64,000 nt of DNA from Trinickia caryophylli (GTDB lineage Bacteria > Pseudomonadota > Gammaproteobacteria > Burkholderiales > Burkholderiaceae), in contig NZ_CP139970.1 in NCBI RefSeq assembly GCF_034424545.1, forward strand, positions 2,852,001-2,916,000. Reading direction: 5' to 3'. The translations under genes were made by a program, and so were the position numbers. A model generated the notes under the pieces. It was given only the letters and a program-made list of their open reading frames with translations. It searched no databases and was not told the DNA's origin. Positions 33,940-43,092 of the stretch are shown here, in pieces (the stretch's first letter is position 1; every line of letters begins with the position of its first letter).

Positions 33940-35304
33940 ATGCGATTCAATCCTGCCGCGGCTTCGGCCGCTCCGGGCGCGAGCCCGGCCGTTCCATCCG
34001 ATGCCCGCGACGACGTGGCGGCGCCCGCCGGCGGCGAGCTCGACCGCCTTTATCGCCGGGTGTTCTGGCGGCTCGTGCCGTTTCTGATGCTTTGCTATGT
34101 GGTCGCGTATCTCGACCGCGTCAACGTGGGCTTCGCCAAGCTGCAGATGTCGCAGCAACTCGCCTTCAGCGAAACGGTATTCGGCCTCGGTGCCGGAGTT
34201 TTCTTTTTCGGATATTTCCTTTTCGAACTGCCTAGCAATCTGCTGATGCACAAGCTCGGTGCCCGCATGTGGATCGCGCGCATCATGATTACATGGGGGA
34301 TTCTCTCGGGTCTCTTCGTGTTCGTGAAGACCCCGACGCAGTTCTACGTCCTGCGCTTTCTGCTCGGCCTGGCCGAAGCCGGGTTCTACCCCGGCGTGAT
34401 CCTCTATCTGACATATTGGTTTCCATCCCATCGGCGCGCCAAAATTGTCGCGGTATTCATGTCGGCCATTCCGCTCTCGGGCATTTTCGGCAATCCGCTT
34501 TCGGGCTGGATCATGCAGACGTTCGAGGGCACGCACGGTTTCGCGGGCTGGCAATGGATGTTCGTCATAGAAGCATTGCCCGCGATGGCAATCGGGATCG
34601 CCACGATCCTCTATCTCGACAACGGCATCGGCGCGGCGAAGTGGCTTGGCGCACGAGAAAAGTCGCTGCTGCAGGCGCAAATCGATGCCCAGCCGCGCGA
34701 GGCGGATCACGACACGCGTCGCCTCGGTGCCGTGTTTCGAGACGTGCGGATCTGGGGAATGTCGCTGATCTACTTCTGCTTCGTCACGGGCCAATACGGG
34801 CTGACGTTCTGGATGCCGACACTCGTCAAATCGACCGGCGTCTCGGGTGCTTTCGCGATCGGCCTCATCAGCGCGATTCCGTTTCTCGTCGCCATCGTCG
34901 TCATGAATGTGCTCGGCCACAGCGCCGACAAGCATCGCGAACGCCGCTGGCACCTGATCGTGCCTGCGATGGCCGGCGCCATCGGCTTCGTCGTCGCCGC
35001 CTCGTACGTGCACAATACCGTCGTCGCCGTCATGTTCCTCTCGCTCGCCGCGGGCGGCGTGTTGAGCTGCGCACCGCTCTTCTGGTCGCTGCCGACTGCG
35101 TTCCTGTCCGGCACCGCCGCGGCGGCGGGCATTGCCGTCATCAACTCGATCGGCAATCTCGCCGGGTTCGCGAGCCCCTACATGATCGGCTACCTGAAGG
35201 ATGCGACGCACAGCACGCGCTCGGGCATGTACGTGCTCGCCGCGATGCTCGTGCTCGGGGCGCTCGCCGTGTGGCGCACGCCGGCCAGACTCGTCAACCG
35301 CTGA
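33940..35304 (+). CDS. MFS anion:cation symporter (tetronate/tartrate type)
   Basis: A 454-aa major facilitator with 12 membrane helices after a 30-residue Ala/Pro-rich N-terminus. Typical of the ACS family (GudP, TtuB) are [14 protein letters not shown] in helix 1, the loop 2-3 region around [16 protein letters not shown] and [20 protein letters not shown] in helix 4-5. It probably imports L-threonate and/or D-erythronate with protons (inference from the cluster). The start ATG 33940 follows GGAGACATGAG. Confidence 0.87.
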   Translation: MRFNPAAASAAPGASPAVPSDARDDVAAPAGGELDRLYRRVFWRLVPFLMLCYVVAYLDRVNVGFAKLQMSQQLAFSETVFGLGAGVFFFGYFLFELPSNLLMHKLGARMWIARIMITWGILSGLFVFVKTPTQFYVLRFLLGLAEAGFYPGVILYLTYWFPSHRRAKIVAVFMSAIPLSGIFGNPLSGWIMQTFEGTHGFAGWQWMFVIEALPAMAIGIATILYLDNGIGAAKWLGAREKSLLQAQIDAQPREADHDTRRLGAVFRDVRIWGMSLIYFCFVTGQYGLTFWMPTLVKSTGVSGAFAIGLISAIPFLVAIVVMNVLGHSADKHRERRWHLIVPAMAGAIGFVVAASYVHNTVVAVMFLSLAAGGVLSCAPLFWSLPTAFLSGTAAAAGIAVINSIGNLAGFASPYMIGYLKDATHSTRSGMYVLAAMLVLGALAVWRTPARLVNR

Positions 35305-35320
35305 AACCAGGGAGTTTGTC

Positions 35321-36118
35321 ATGCCGCGCTTTGCCGCGAATCTTACGTTGATGTACAACGAGCACGCGTTTGTCGAACGCTTCCGAGCCGCGGCGGACGA
35401 TGGCTTCGAGGCCGTCGAGTATCTGTTCCCCTACGAGTACGAACCGTCGGTGCTCAAAGCCGCGCTCGACGAACACGGCCTGACGCAGGCCCTGTTCAAT
35501 GCGCCGCCCGGTGACTGGGGCGCGGGCGAGCGCGGCATCGCCGCCTTGCCGGGCAGGGAGGACGAGTTCGAGCGCGGCATCGATCGGGCGCTCGAATATG
35601 CGGCGGTGCTCGGCAACCGCAAGCTGCACGTCATGGCCGGCGTGGTCGCGCCGCAGGCCGATCGCGCGCGTCACCGCGACGTCTATCTGCGCAACCTCGC
35701 GCATGCCACGCGAGCCGCGCGTTCGGCCGGCATCACGATCCTCGTCGAGCCGATCAATACGCGCGACATGCCCGGCTACTTCCTGAGCCGGCAGGACGAG
35801 GCACAGGCGATCCGCTTGGAACTCGGTGAGCCGAATCTCGAGGTTCAGTTCGATTGCTATCACTGCCAGATCATGGAAGGCGATCTCGCGACGAAACTCC
35901 AACGCGACATCGACGGGATCGGACACATACAGATTGCCGGCGTGCCCGAGCGGCACGAGCCCGACATCGGCGAGCTGAACTACCCGTATCTGTTCGCGCT
36001 CATCGACCGGCTCGGCTACGACGGCTGGATCGGCTGCGAGTATCGGCCGCGCGCGGGCACCTCGGCCGGGCTCGGATGGTATGCGGCCTATCGCGCCCAA
36101 CCCGGCGCGCACCGATGA
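35321..36118 (+). CDS. otnI: 2-oxo-tetronate isomerase OtnI
   Basis: A 265-aa TIM-barrel isomerase related to hydroxypyruvate isomerase. It has [14 protein letters not shown] at the N-terminus, the catalytic-type glutamate in [15 protein letters not shown], the metal-site segment [12 protein letters not shown] and the closing GCEYRP. It converts 2-oxo-tetronate to 3-oxo-tetronate, the substrate of OtnK. It follows the transporter after 16 bp, with an AGGGAG ribosome site. Confidence 0.9.
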   Translation: MPRFAANLTLMYNEHAFVERFRAAADDGFEAVEYLFPYEYEPSVLKAALDEHGLTQALFNAPPGDWGAGERGIAALPGREDEFERGIDRALEYAAVLGNRKLHVMAGVVAPQADRARHRDVYLRNLAHATRAARSAGITILVEPINTRDMPGYFLSRQDEAQAIRLELGEPNLEVQFDCYHCQIMEGDLATKLQRDIDGIGHIQIAGVPERHEPDIGELNYPYLFALIDRLGYDGWIGCEYRPRAGTSAGLGWYAAYRAQPGAHR

Positions 36119-36173
36119 AAGGGCGAGAGGCGCGGGACCACGGTCACAACCCATTGCGGAGGGATCATCGGAC

Positions 36174-37133
36174 ATGAAAGTACTGATTACAGGCGGCGCG
36201 GGGTTTCTGGGTCAGCGCCTTGCGCGCAGACTGCTTTCGCACGGCTTGCCCGGCGGGCCGATCGACGAACTCGTGCTGCTCGACGTCGTTCCCGCTCGGA
36301 TCGACGACAGCCGTGTGCGGGTGGCCGTCGGCGATATCGCCGCACGAGAGGTACTGGAGCAGGCCATCGACGCGGATACGGGCGCTGTTTTTCACCTGGC
36401 GGCGGTCGTGAGCGGACAGGCCGAAGCCGAATTCGATCTGGGCATGCGTATCAACCTCGACGCCTCCCGGTTGCTGCTCGAAGTCTGCCGGTCATGCGGG
36501 CATCGCCCGCGGGTGGTCTTCACGAGCTCGGTGGCCGTGTACGGCGGTGCGTTGCCCGATATCGTGCGCGACGATACGGCGCTCGACCCGCGCTCGTCGT
36601 ACGGTGCGCAAAAAGCCATCGCCGAATTGCTGCTGGCCGACTATACGCGGCGCGGCTTCGTCGACGGCCGGGTGCTGCGCCTGCCCACGATCAGCGTGCG
36701 CCCGGGCCGGCCGAACGCGGCCGCGTCGTCGTTCGCGAGCGGCATCGTACGCGAGCCGCTGGCCGGCGAGCAGGCAGTCTGCCCCGTTGATCCATCGACG
36801 AAGCTCTGGCTCCTTTCCCCGAGCGCCGCGATCGAAGCACTCGTGCATGGCTGCGCGCTCGATGCGGCTGCCTTGGGCGGGCGGCCGGTCGTCAATCTGC
36901 CCGGGCTGAGCCTGAGCGTTGCTCAGATGATCGATGCGCTGCGCGAGGTCGCGGGAGAGGAAACCGCCTCGCGTATCGTTTATCGGCGTGACGCGCGCAT
37001 CGAAGCGATCGTCGGAAGCTGGCCGGCTCGCTGGGATAGTTCGCGGGCACAAGCGCTGGGTTTCCGGGGAGATCGCAGCTTCGAAGACGTTATCCGGCAC
37101 TACCTGCACGACGATGCACCGTTGAGCCGGTAG
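36174..37133 (+). CDS. denD: D-erythronate dehydrogenase DenD
   Basis: A 319-aa extended SDR enzyme. It has the dinucleotide loop TGGAGFLG (6-13), the active-site serine in VVFTSSVAVYGG (S118/S119) and Y143-K147 in SSYGAQKAIAE. DenD oxidises D-erythronate to 3-oxo-erythronate, which feeds OtnK. Its presence means the cluster can handle D-erythronate as well as L-threonate. It is the last gene of the cluster, 55 bp after otnI. Confidence 0.88.
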   Translation: MKVLITGGAGFLGQRLARRLLSHGLPGGPIDELVLLDVVPARIDDSRVRVAVGDIAAREVLEQAIDADTGAVFHLAAVVSGQAEAEFDLGMRINLDASRLLLEVCRSCGHRPRVVFTSSVAVYGGALPDIVRDDTALDPRSSYGAQKAIAELLLADYTRRGFVDGRVLRLPTISVRPGRPNAAASSFASGIVREPLAGEQAVCPVDPSTKLWLLSPSAAIEALVHGCALDAAALGGRPVVNLPGLSLSVAQMIDALREVAGEETASRIVYRRDARIEAIVGSWPARWDSSRAQALGFRGDRSFEDVIRHYLHDDAPLSR

Positions 37134-37300
37134 GCGCCCGTTCGCCGCGCCAGGTATTCAAATAGGGTCGAGGGCGATAAAAAAGCTGCGCCCGCAATCG
37201 TTTGCAGGTTTTTCCCATTCTCTTTTGTCCGGGTCCTGGAGCACTTCAGAAACCACGAGCACGGGCCGTTATTGCCATCAATCACGTAGGAATTGTTGAG

Positions 37301-37669
37301 ATGGGATTGCCTGTACTCGTCGTGGACGACTCCACGCTCGCCCGCCGCTTGTTGATCAATGCGTTGCCCGAAGCCTGGGATGTCGAGCTGACACAAGCGG
37401 CCAACGGAAACGATGCCCTTGCCGCCTACCGCTCGGGGCGGGCATCGGTGATGTTTCTCGATCTGACGATGCCCGGCATGACGGGATTCGACGTTCTGGA
37501 GGCGGTCCGTGCCGACGGGCTCGACAGCTTCGTCATCGTGGTGTCGGCCGATATACAGCCGGAAGCGAAAGCACGCGTGAAAGCACTCGGTGCGGTCGCT
37601 TTCATCGAGAAGCCCGTTTCGAGCGAAAAGATCTTGCCCGTTCTGAAAGAGTACGGTCTGTATGAATAA
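37301..37669 (+). CDS. Single-domain CheY-like response regulator
   Basis: A 122-aa stand-alone receiver. The acidic pair D9-D10 (VVDDS), phospho-acceptor D54 in FLDLTMPG, S82 in VVSAD and K104 in FIEKPV are all present. It should therefore be phosphorylatable. There is no output domain. It overlaps the CheC-like gene by 8 bp. No histidine kinase is adjacent, so the phosphodonor must be encoded elsewhere. Confidence 0.9.
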   Translation: MGLPVLVVDDSTLARRLLINALPEAWDVELTQAANGNDALAAYRSGRASVMFLDLTMPGMTGFDVLEAVRADGLDSFVIVVSADIQPEAKARVKALGAVAFIEKPVSSEKILPVLKEYGLYE

Positions 37670-38297
37670 CGCGCTGACGCTAAACGAAGACCGGCGCGAC
37701 GCGCTACAGGAAATCGCCAATATCGGCATGGGCCAGGCCGGTGCGAGGCTCGCCACGCTGCTCGGCCGGTTCATCCATCTTTCCGTGCCGCGCATCCGCA
37801 TGGTGGACACCGAGTCGCTGCCTTCGGCCGTGCGCGACATGCTCGACTTTACCGAGCCCGTGACGGCACTGCGCCAAAGCTTTCGCTGCGACGTTGCGGG
37901 AGAGGCCATCTCGCTCTTCGACAGCCGCAGCGCGGCGCATATGAAGTTCGTTTTTCGTGCCGGCGAGTGTGAGGCGCCGAGCGCGCAAGAAGACGACGCC
38001 GATGACGTCGAGGCGCTGTCCGACGTCTCGAACCTGATTGCCGGAGCGTGCCTGACCGGGCTCTTCGAGCAGATCGGGCAGGTACCCACGTTCACGCCGC
38101 CGCGCGTGATGGGCTTGCATCTCGATCTCGGGGACATCCTTCATCCGTCGAAGCTGCCGTGGGACCGTGCGCTGCTGCTCGAGGTCACGCTGCAGACCGA
38201 GGACGGCGTATTCGGCTCGCATCTGTTGACGTTGATGACGGCGAAGGCGGTGGAGGCGCTCGTGAGCGCGCTCGACGGGTTTCTCGCCAACCTTTGA
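37662..38297 (+). CDS. CheC-like (CheC/CheX/FliY phosphatase family) protein
   Basis: A 211-aa protein with two CheC-type repeats. The first phosphatase motif is intact: D13xxxE17xxN20 in RRDALQEIANIGMGQ. In the second, around residues 117-124, the pattern is E117xxxD121xxN124, so the key glutamate is an aspartate. CheC proteins remove phosphate from CheY-P. The 8-bp overlap with the receiver gene makes that receiver the obvious substrate (inference). It lies 21 bp before the PAS-GGDEF gene. Confidence 0.8.
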   Translation: MNNALTLNEDRRDALQEIANIGMGQAGARLATLLGRFIHLSVPRIRMVDTESLPSAVRDMLDFTEPVTALRQSFRCDVAGEAISLFDSRSAAHMKFVFRAGECEAPSAQEDDADDVEALSDVSNLIAGACLTGLFEQIGQVPTFTPPRVMGLHLDLGDILHPSKLPWDRALLLEVTLQTEDGVFGSHLLTLMTAKAVEALVSALDGFLANL

Positions 38298-38318
38298 TCT
38301 GGAAGTTCGAGGTCGTAA

Positions 38319-39269
38319 ATGGAATTGCCGGGCACTGCCCGTTTGAGCGAGCTGGCACTGGAGCGCGTGCGGCTGGGGATCTTCGCGGTAGATAGCGAAT
38401 ACAAGGTCGTGCTCTGGAACCGCTTCATGTACGAGCACAGCGGGCTCGAGGCGGGATCGGTCATCGGCCGCAGCATTTTCGAATGCTTCCCCGCGTTGCC
38501 GCATGCCTGGCTCAAACGCAAATTCGATACGGTCTTTTTGCTGCACAGCGGCTCTTTCTCTTCCTGGCAGCACCACCCATGGCTGCTGCCGTTCGAACAC
38601 GATTGCCCGATTACCGGTTCGTTCGATCGCATGCAGCAGGACTGCGCGTTCATGCCGCTCATCGAAGGCGGCAAGGTCGTCGCGGTATGCGTGACGATTG
38701 CCGACGTAACCGAACTCGCCACGGCATGGCGCGAGAAAGAAGCCGCGCTCGAAGCCTTGCGGGATTCGTCGGAGCGCGACGCGCTGACGGCGGTGTTCAA
38801 CCGCCGTTACGTCTCGCGCCGGCTCGACGCCGAATACCGGAACTGGGGACGGCACGGTGCGCCGCTTTCGGTGCTGCTTTTCGATATCGACTACTTCAAG
38901 CGCGTCAACGATACCTACGGCCATCCCGCCGGAGACCAGGTATTGCGCCACGTGGCGAGCGTCGCGAGCGCGCAGCTGGAAGGGGAAGCCGCCCTCGGGC
39001 GTTACGGCGGGGAAGAGTTCATCGCGATCCTGCCCGATTGCGATGCGAGCCGCGCGCTGAGCGTGGGCGAGCGGATCCGCGCGGCCATTGCCGAAACATC
39101 GATCTCGTTGCCGGAAGCAACGCTCGGCGTGACGGTCAGCGCAGGCGGCGCCACGGTCTGCAAGGGCACGGCGAGTGCGGACATGCTCGTCGAAGAAGCC
39201 GATCACGCCCTCTACGATGCGAAGCACGGAGGACGCAACCAGGTGCGCTTCGCCCCCATGCGCGCGTAA
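38319..39269 (+). CDS. PAS-GGDEF diguanylate cyclase
   Basis: A 316-aa soluble cyclase. Residues about 15-140 form a PAS domain (LGIFAVDSEYKVVLWNRFM, EHSGLEAGSVIGRSIFECFP). The GGDEF domain follows from about 150 (RDALTAVFNRRYVSRRL, FDIDYFKRVNDTYGHPAGD) with GGEEF at 230-234. No RxxD inhibitory site precedes it. It is the third gene of the receiver/CheC module, so c-di-GMP synthesis is probably its output (inference). Confidence 0.9.
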   Translation: MELPGTARLSELALERVRLGIFAVDSEYKVVLWNRFMYEHSGLEAGSVIGRSIFECFPALPHAWLKRKFDTVFLLHSGSFSSWQHHPWLLPFEHDCPITGSFDRMQQDCAFMPLIEGGKVVAVCVTIADVTELATAWREKEAALEALRDSSERDALTAVFNRRYVSRRLDAEYRNWGRHGAPLSVLLFDIDYFKRVNDTYGHPAGDQVLRHVASVASAQLEGEAALGRYGGEEFIAILPDCDASRALSVGERIRAAIAETSISLPEATLGVTVSAGGATVCKGTASADMLVEEADHALYDAKHGGRNQVRFAPMRA

Positions 39270-39436
39270 AGCCGCCTGCGGCGGGCGCCGCTGCGCCCCG
39301 CATTCGTTTCGCTTGCGCCACGTCAAGGCATGCCGTACTGCCGGCGCTTACGATCTCCCGCGAGAGGGCATGTGCGGCGCTTCAGTGTGAAGGCGTGCGG
39401 ATTGCCCAGCCAACGGTACTCTATGGGAGGCGGGCA

Positions 39437-39784
39437 ATGGGCGGAATTCCGGATTTCAAAGCGTTGACGAAGGACGTCGCGGCCAAAATGGGCGAGCTGC
39501 GCAAGACGCAGCCCGACATGATGAGCGCGTTCGGGCAGACGGCAGTGGCCGGTACGCGCGACAGCGTGCTGCCGAAGAAGACCCGCGAGCTCGTTGCGCT
39601 CGGTATCGCCATCGCCGGCCGCTGCGACGATTGCATCGGCTTTCACGTGCAGACGCTCGTTCGCCTTGGCATGACGCGCGCCGAACTCGAGGATGTGCTC
39701 GCGACGGCGGTGTACATGGGCGGCGGCCCGTCGATGATGTACGCGACGCACGCGCTCGCGGCGTTCGAGACGTTCAGCGCCTGA
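39437..39784 (+). CDS. AhpD-like carboxymuconolactone decarboxylase-family protein
   Basis: A 115-aa protein with the alkylhydroperoxidase D-type core: the redox pair C-x-x-C in GRCDDCIGFH with the following histidine, and MTRAELEDVLATAVYMGGGPS. Members act in peroxide defence or as small thiol-disulfide enzymes; the partner here is unknown. GGGAGG precedes the ATG at 39437. It is a single gene, not clearly in an operon. Confidence 0.85.
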   Translation: MGGIPDFKALTKDVAAKMGELRKTQPDMMSAFGQTAVAGTRDSVLPKKTRELVALGIAIAGRCDDCIGFHVQTLVRLGMTRAELEDVLATAVYMGGGPSMMYATHALAAFETFSA

Positions 39785-39870
39785 CATCTGCGATCCGCGC
39801 CGTACTTGCCATCCGTGCACGCGCCACAGGCGGAATACGGGGGGCCGTGCGGGGCAGGCCGCGTACCCGC

Positions 39871-40455
39871 TCAGCGCGGCTGCGCTGAAATCGTCGCGGA
39901 GGCGGCAGCGAAATTGCCGCCGCCGAGGTGATGGATCGTGTGAAGCGGGGCGTTTGCATCGTCGAACTTCCATCGCCCGTGATTGAACACGCGCGTATCG
40001 GCGGCGGCGCCGACGACTTCGCCGAAACAGGTGTCGTAAGCGTCTTCCGTATGCGGCTCGCGAATCAAGCGGCACTCCATCCATGCGACACAATCGGCCT
40101 CGGGCAGCGGCAGACCCAGCACGGGACTGGTGCTGGTTTCGATCTCGAAGCGGGCGAACTTGTCGACGTCCTTGCCGCTGCAGTTGCCCACTGCATAGGT
40201 GAGATCGATTGACGCCACGCAGGGAATGCCGATGGCGAACGTACCGCTTGCGGCCATGAGCTCGCGAGTGAACGTGCGTTTGTCGATGACGATGGCGATA
40301 CGCGGGGGGACGAATTCCACCGGCATCGACCATGCGGCCGCCATGATGTTGCGGCGGCCTTCATGGGCCGTGGTGACGAGCACGGTCGGCCCGTGGTTGA
40401 TGAGACGGCTGGCGTGTTCGAGCGCGACGGCGGCGAATGGTGACATGAAGGGCAT
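39871..40455 (-). CDS. Flavin reductase-like FMN-binding split-barrel protein
   Basis: A 194-aa protein of the flavin reductase domain family. It has an N-terminal GPTVLVTTAHEGRRNIMAAAW, the segment PPRIAIVIDKRTFTRELM and the C-terminal FNHGRWKFDD. Such proteins use NAD(P)H to reduce FMN or bind FMN as an oxidoreductase. The electron acceptor is unknown. It runs parallel to the AraC gene that ends its own coding 100 bp upstream. Confidence 0.8.
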   Translation of the reverse strand: MPFMSPFAAVALEHASRLINHGPTVLVTTAHEGRRNIMAAAWSMPVEFVPPRIAIVIDKRTFTRELMAASGTFAIGIPCVASIDLTYAVGNCSGKDVDKFARFEIETSTSPVLGLPLPEADCVAWMECRLIREPHTEDAYDTCFGEVVGAAADTRVFNHGRWKFDDANAPLHTIHHLGGGNFAAASATISAQPR

Positions 40456-40554
40456 CCGATCTGGAGTGGGTCGACGGTGCGCGGCCGCCCGATGCGGGCA
40501 GCCGGCTGGCGACCCGCCGATTATGGCACCGGCGGCACCGGCAGGCGTTCGCTC

Positions 40555-41394
40555 TCAGCCCTCCTTCAACGGCAGGTGGACGGCGAAGTACCGCCCGGGC
40601 GTGGTGCCGAACGTGCGGCGAAAGAGCGCGATGAATGCGCCCACGCTTTCGTAGCCGAGATCGAGCGAGACCGAGGTGACGGAATGGCCGGCGGCGAGCA
40701 GCTCGAGCGCGCGCATGAGGCGCGCGCGCTGTCGCCAGACCATGAACGACACCCCCGTCTCGGCAGTGAAGCGCCGGCTCAGGGTTCGAGGTGCCATCCC
40801 TGCCCACCCGGCCCATTGCTCGAGCGTGCGGGCGTTCGCCGGATCGTCGGCCAGTGCCGTTGCAATCCGCACGAGGCGCGTATCGCGCGGCATCGGCAGC
40901 GAGAGCGCATCCGCCTGCGCGTCGGCGATCTCGTCCAGAATCACACCGGCGAGGCGCGCTTGGCGCGGCTCGAGCGGGCCCCATTCCCAACGCGCCGCGC
41001 GAACGATGGCCTCGCGCAGCAGCGCTGGCACTTCGAGCGCCTGGGGCCGGTTCGGCAGGCGGCCCGCGCAATGCGGTTGCGCGACATAGACGGCCCAGCC
41101 CTCGAATGGGCCATGGGAGCGCGCGGCGTGCACGTGCTCGGGTGGGATCCATATGGCATGCGTTGCCGGCACGATCCAGGCGCTCGTGTCGGTCCAGACC
41201 GTCAGCAGCCCGGAAAAGAGCCCGAGCAACTGCCCGGACTGGTGAGTATGCGGCGGCGATTCGCGACCTTGGCTTTGCCTTCCCATCACGGCAATGAGCG
41301 GCGGGTCCGGCTCCGTCATATCGTGGATCCGGCCCAGCTTGTCGTTCAGCAGATCAAGGGTGAGGTCGTCGAGGCGCATGGCGTGTTCGAGCAA
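40555..41394 (-). CDS. AraC-family regulator with N-terminal cupin
   Basis: A 279-aa regulator: a cupin-like N-terminal half (HTHQSGQLLGLFSGLLTVWT, WIPPEHVHAARSHG) and the C-terminal double HTH with MAPRTLSRRFTAETGVSFM and LGYESVGAFIALFRRTFG. It is divergent from the pyridoxamine-oxidase-like gene, 77 bp apart, and may regulate it. ATG 41379 (MRLDDLTL) is an alternative start. Confidence 0.87.
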   Translation of the reverse strand: MLEHAMRLDDLTLDLLNDKLGRIHDMTEPDPPLIAVMGRQSQGRESPPHTHQSGQLLGLFSGLLTVWTDTSAWIVPATHAIWIPPEHVHAARSHGPFEGWAVYVAQPHCAGRLPNRPQALEVPALLREAIVRAARWEWGPLEPRQARLAGVILDEIADAQADALSLPMPRDTRLVRIATALADDPANARTLEQWAGWAGMAPRTLSRRFTAETGVSFMVWRQRARLMRALELLAAGHSVTSVSLDLGYESVGAFIALFRRTFGTTPGRYFAVHLPLKEG

Positions 41395-41471
41395 TCGATT
41401 GTCTTCGATAGTGTAGCGGCGCCATCGTGACGGCGTTATCGTGAGCGCTCGTCACCCTCTCGGAAACCACC

Positions 41472-42098
41472 ATGATTTACACGACTGGAAGCGCGGATGC
41501 CGCCGTGGATCTGGATCGTCTTTACGCGCCGCCTGCGGAAACGATCGTCAAGGGCGTGATGGATCGGCTGCTGCCGTTTCATATCGCCTATCTGAACGCG
41601 GCGCCGTTTTTCTGCCTGGCGACCGGCGCTGCCGAGGGGTTGGACGCCTCGCCCCGAGGCGGCGAACCCGGCTTCGTGCAGGCGCTCGACGATAAGACGG
41701 TCGTCTTTGCGGATTGGCCCGGCAACAACCGGATTGCGTCGCTGCGCAATTTGACCGAAGACGATCGGGTCGGGATGCTGTTTCTCTTTCCCGGTCTGGA
41801 AGTGTTCATGCGTATCAATGGCCATGCAACGATTTCGGTCGCCCCCGAATTGCTGGAGCGCTTGGCCGAGGGCGGACGAATTCCTAAAACGGCCATCGTC
41901 GTGCGAATCGACGAAGTGCTGTTTCACTGCGGCAAGGCCATCAATCGTGCCCGGCTCTGGAGCGCGGAGTCGCACATCGATCGCAGCTGCCTGCCGTCGC
42001 CGGGGCAGATGAAGACGGCGATGCTCGGGGGGGATCCGCAGGCCGCCAAAGCGATGGATGAGGGGTACTACCGGGCGGTTCGCAACGACTTGTATTGA
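41472..42098 (+). CDS. Pyridoxamine 5'-phosphate oxidase-family flavoprotein
   Basis: A 208-aa split-barrel protein. AAPFFCLATGAAEGLDASPRGGEPG (about 35-60) and DWPGNNRIASLRNL match the family of PNPOx-like FMN proteins, often annotated as phosphohydrolase or general stress proteins. It is probably not the vitamin B6 enzyme itself, since the PdxH signature is absent. It is transcribed divergently from the AraC regulator. Confidence 0.78.
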   Translation: MIYTTGSADAAVDLDRLYAPPAETIVKGVMDRLLPFHIAYLNAAPFFCLATGAAEGLDASPRGGEPGFVQALDDKTVVFADWPGNNRIASLRNLTEDDRVGMLFLFPGLEVFMRINGHATISVAPELLERLAEGGRIPKTAIVVRIDEVLFHCGKAINRARLWSAESHIDRSCLPSPGQMKTAMLGGDPQAAKAMDEGYYRAVRNDLY

Positions 42099-42172
42099 GG
42101 CGAACGCATATTCGCGGCGTGTGGCTCGCCGGGGGCAGGGCCGCGTCGGGCCGCCGAGTCACCCTTGGCCGG

Positions 42173-42475
42173 TTATTTGACCGGCGCGTGCGAGTCGGGA
42201 TGAATCAGCACGAGATTCGCGGCTGACGGCAGCAATGCGACCCCGGTTGCACGCGGCAGCGCGGCGATTTCTTCCTCCGACAGCGCTCGCGTGATTCGGC
42301 GCCCGCCCCAGACTTGCGCGCTGACGGGGCGGGGGTCATCGGGATGCGGGGCATCCCAGGCGATCTCCAATGTGTCGCCGGAAGGGAATTGAAGAACGAG
42401 CGATTCCGCGGCAAGCGGAACGAGCTGGCCGGCGGCGTCCTGGACGTACGCCCTGATTTCCTTCGAATCGGTCAT
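42173..42475 (-). CDS. Small conserved protein of unknown function
   Basis: A 100-aa soluble protein I do not recognise. It is rich in short beta strands (IRAYVQDAAGQLVPLAA, DTLEIAWDAPHPDD, AQVWGGRRIT) and has no cysteines. Its ATG overlaps the stop of the Rrf2 gene (ATGA), so the two are co-translated. A partner or target of that regulator is possible but unproven. Confidence 0.65.
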   Translation of the reverse strand: MTDSKEIRAYVQDAAGQLVPLAAESLVLQFPSGDTLEIAWDAPHPDDPRPVSAQVWGGRRITRALSEEEIAALPRATGVALLPSAANLVLIHPDSHAPVK

Positions 42476-42963
42476 GGTTTCTCCACTGGATGGTTGGCGC
42501 GCTTGCGCGCTCTTGGCCCGACGGCATTTGTCCGACGCCGCGGGGCCTCTCGCGATTCGATCTCCTGCGACAGACTCCCGAGCGAGATGTCCCGAAAGCG
42601 CTCGAGCAATGCGGCTTGCGCCTCTTGCATCGTCGTTCCCAGCTTGGCATTGACCGCTTGCTCCACGAGACAGTGTGGATGGTCGCCCGTCAGCAAATCC
42701 GAAAACAGTGCGGGTTCCCCCACGGCGCGATAGATGTCGAGCAGCGTGAGCGTATCGAGGTCCCGCGTGAGCTGCCATCCGCCGCCGTGTCCCTTCGCGG
42801 ATTCCACGTAGCCCTGCTCGCGCAGTCCGCTCAACATGCGCCTGACGACCACCGGATTCGTGCAGAGCATGGCAGCGATCGTGTCGGACGTCATGGGTCC
42901 GTCGTGCCGGGCCATGTGCAACAGCACGTGCAGCGTGCGCGACAACCGGCTATCCACTCTCAT
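42472..42963 (-). CDS. Rrf2-family transcriptional regulator
   Basis: A 163-aa protein. The N-terminal winged helix (MRVDSRLSRTLHVLLHMA, MLCTNPVVVRRMLSGLREQGYV) and wing GHGGGWQLTRD are typical of Rrf2. The C-terminal part holds one cysteine (HPHCLVEQ), not the three-cysteine cluster of Fe-S Rrf2 proteins. It may instead sense thiol or redox state, like YwnA-type members. It is divergent from a CPYC-containing reductase gene; four CATG words lie in the shared promoter. Confidence 0.85.
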   Translation of the reverse strand: MRVDSRLSRTLHVLLHMARHDGPMTSDTIAAMLCTNPVVVRRMLSGLREQGYVESAKGHGGGWQLTRDLDTLTLLDIYRAVGEPALFSDLLTGDHPHCLVEQAVNAKLGTTMQEAQAALLERFRDISLGSLSQEIESREAPRRRTNAVGPRARKRANHPVEKP

Positions 42964-42989
42964 TCGCTATCTCGAAACTTTTGATGTTG

Positions 42990-43029
42990 CATGAAAGTTT
43001 AGCATGTCGCTATCATGTAACTTCACATG
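42990..43029. promoter_or_regulatory. CATG-box cluster, candidate Rrf2 operator
   Basis: CATG occurs at 42990, 43003, 43014 and 43026, spaced 11-13 bp. The outer halves resemble each other in inverted orientation (CATGAAAGTTT... against ...AACTTCACATG). The cluster lies between the divergent Rrf2 and reductase genes, where a dimeric regulator controlling both would bind. Confidence 0.45.
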
Positions 43030-43092
43030 TTTCGAGATGGGGCGGGCTGGCGTTCAGCGCCGCCGCACCGAGGCGAACGAGGGGCACACGAA

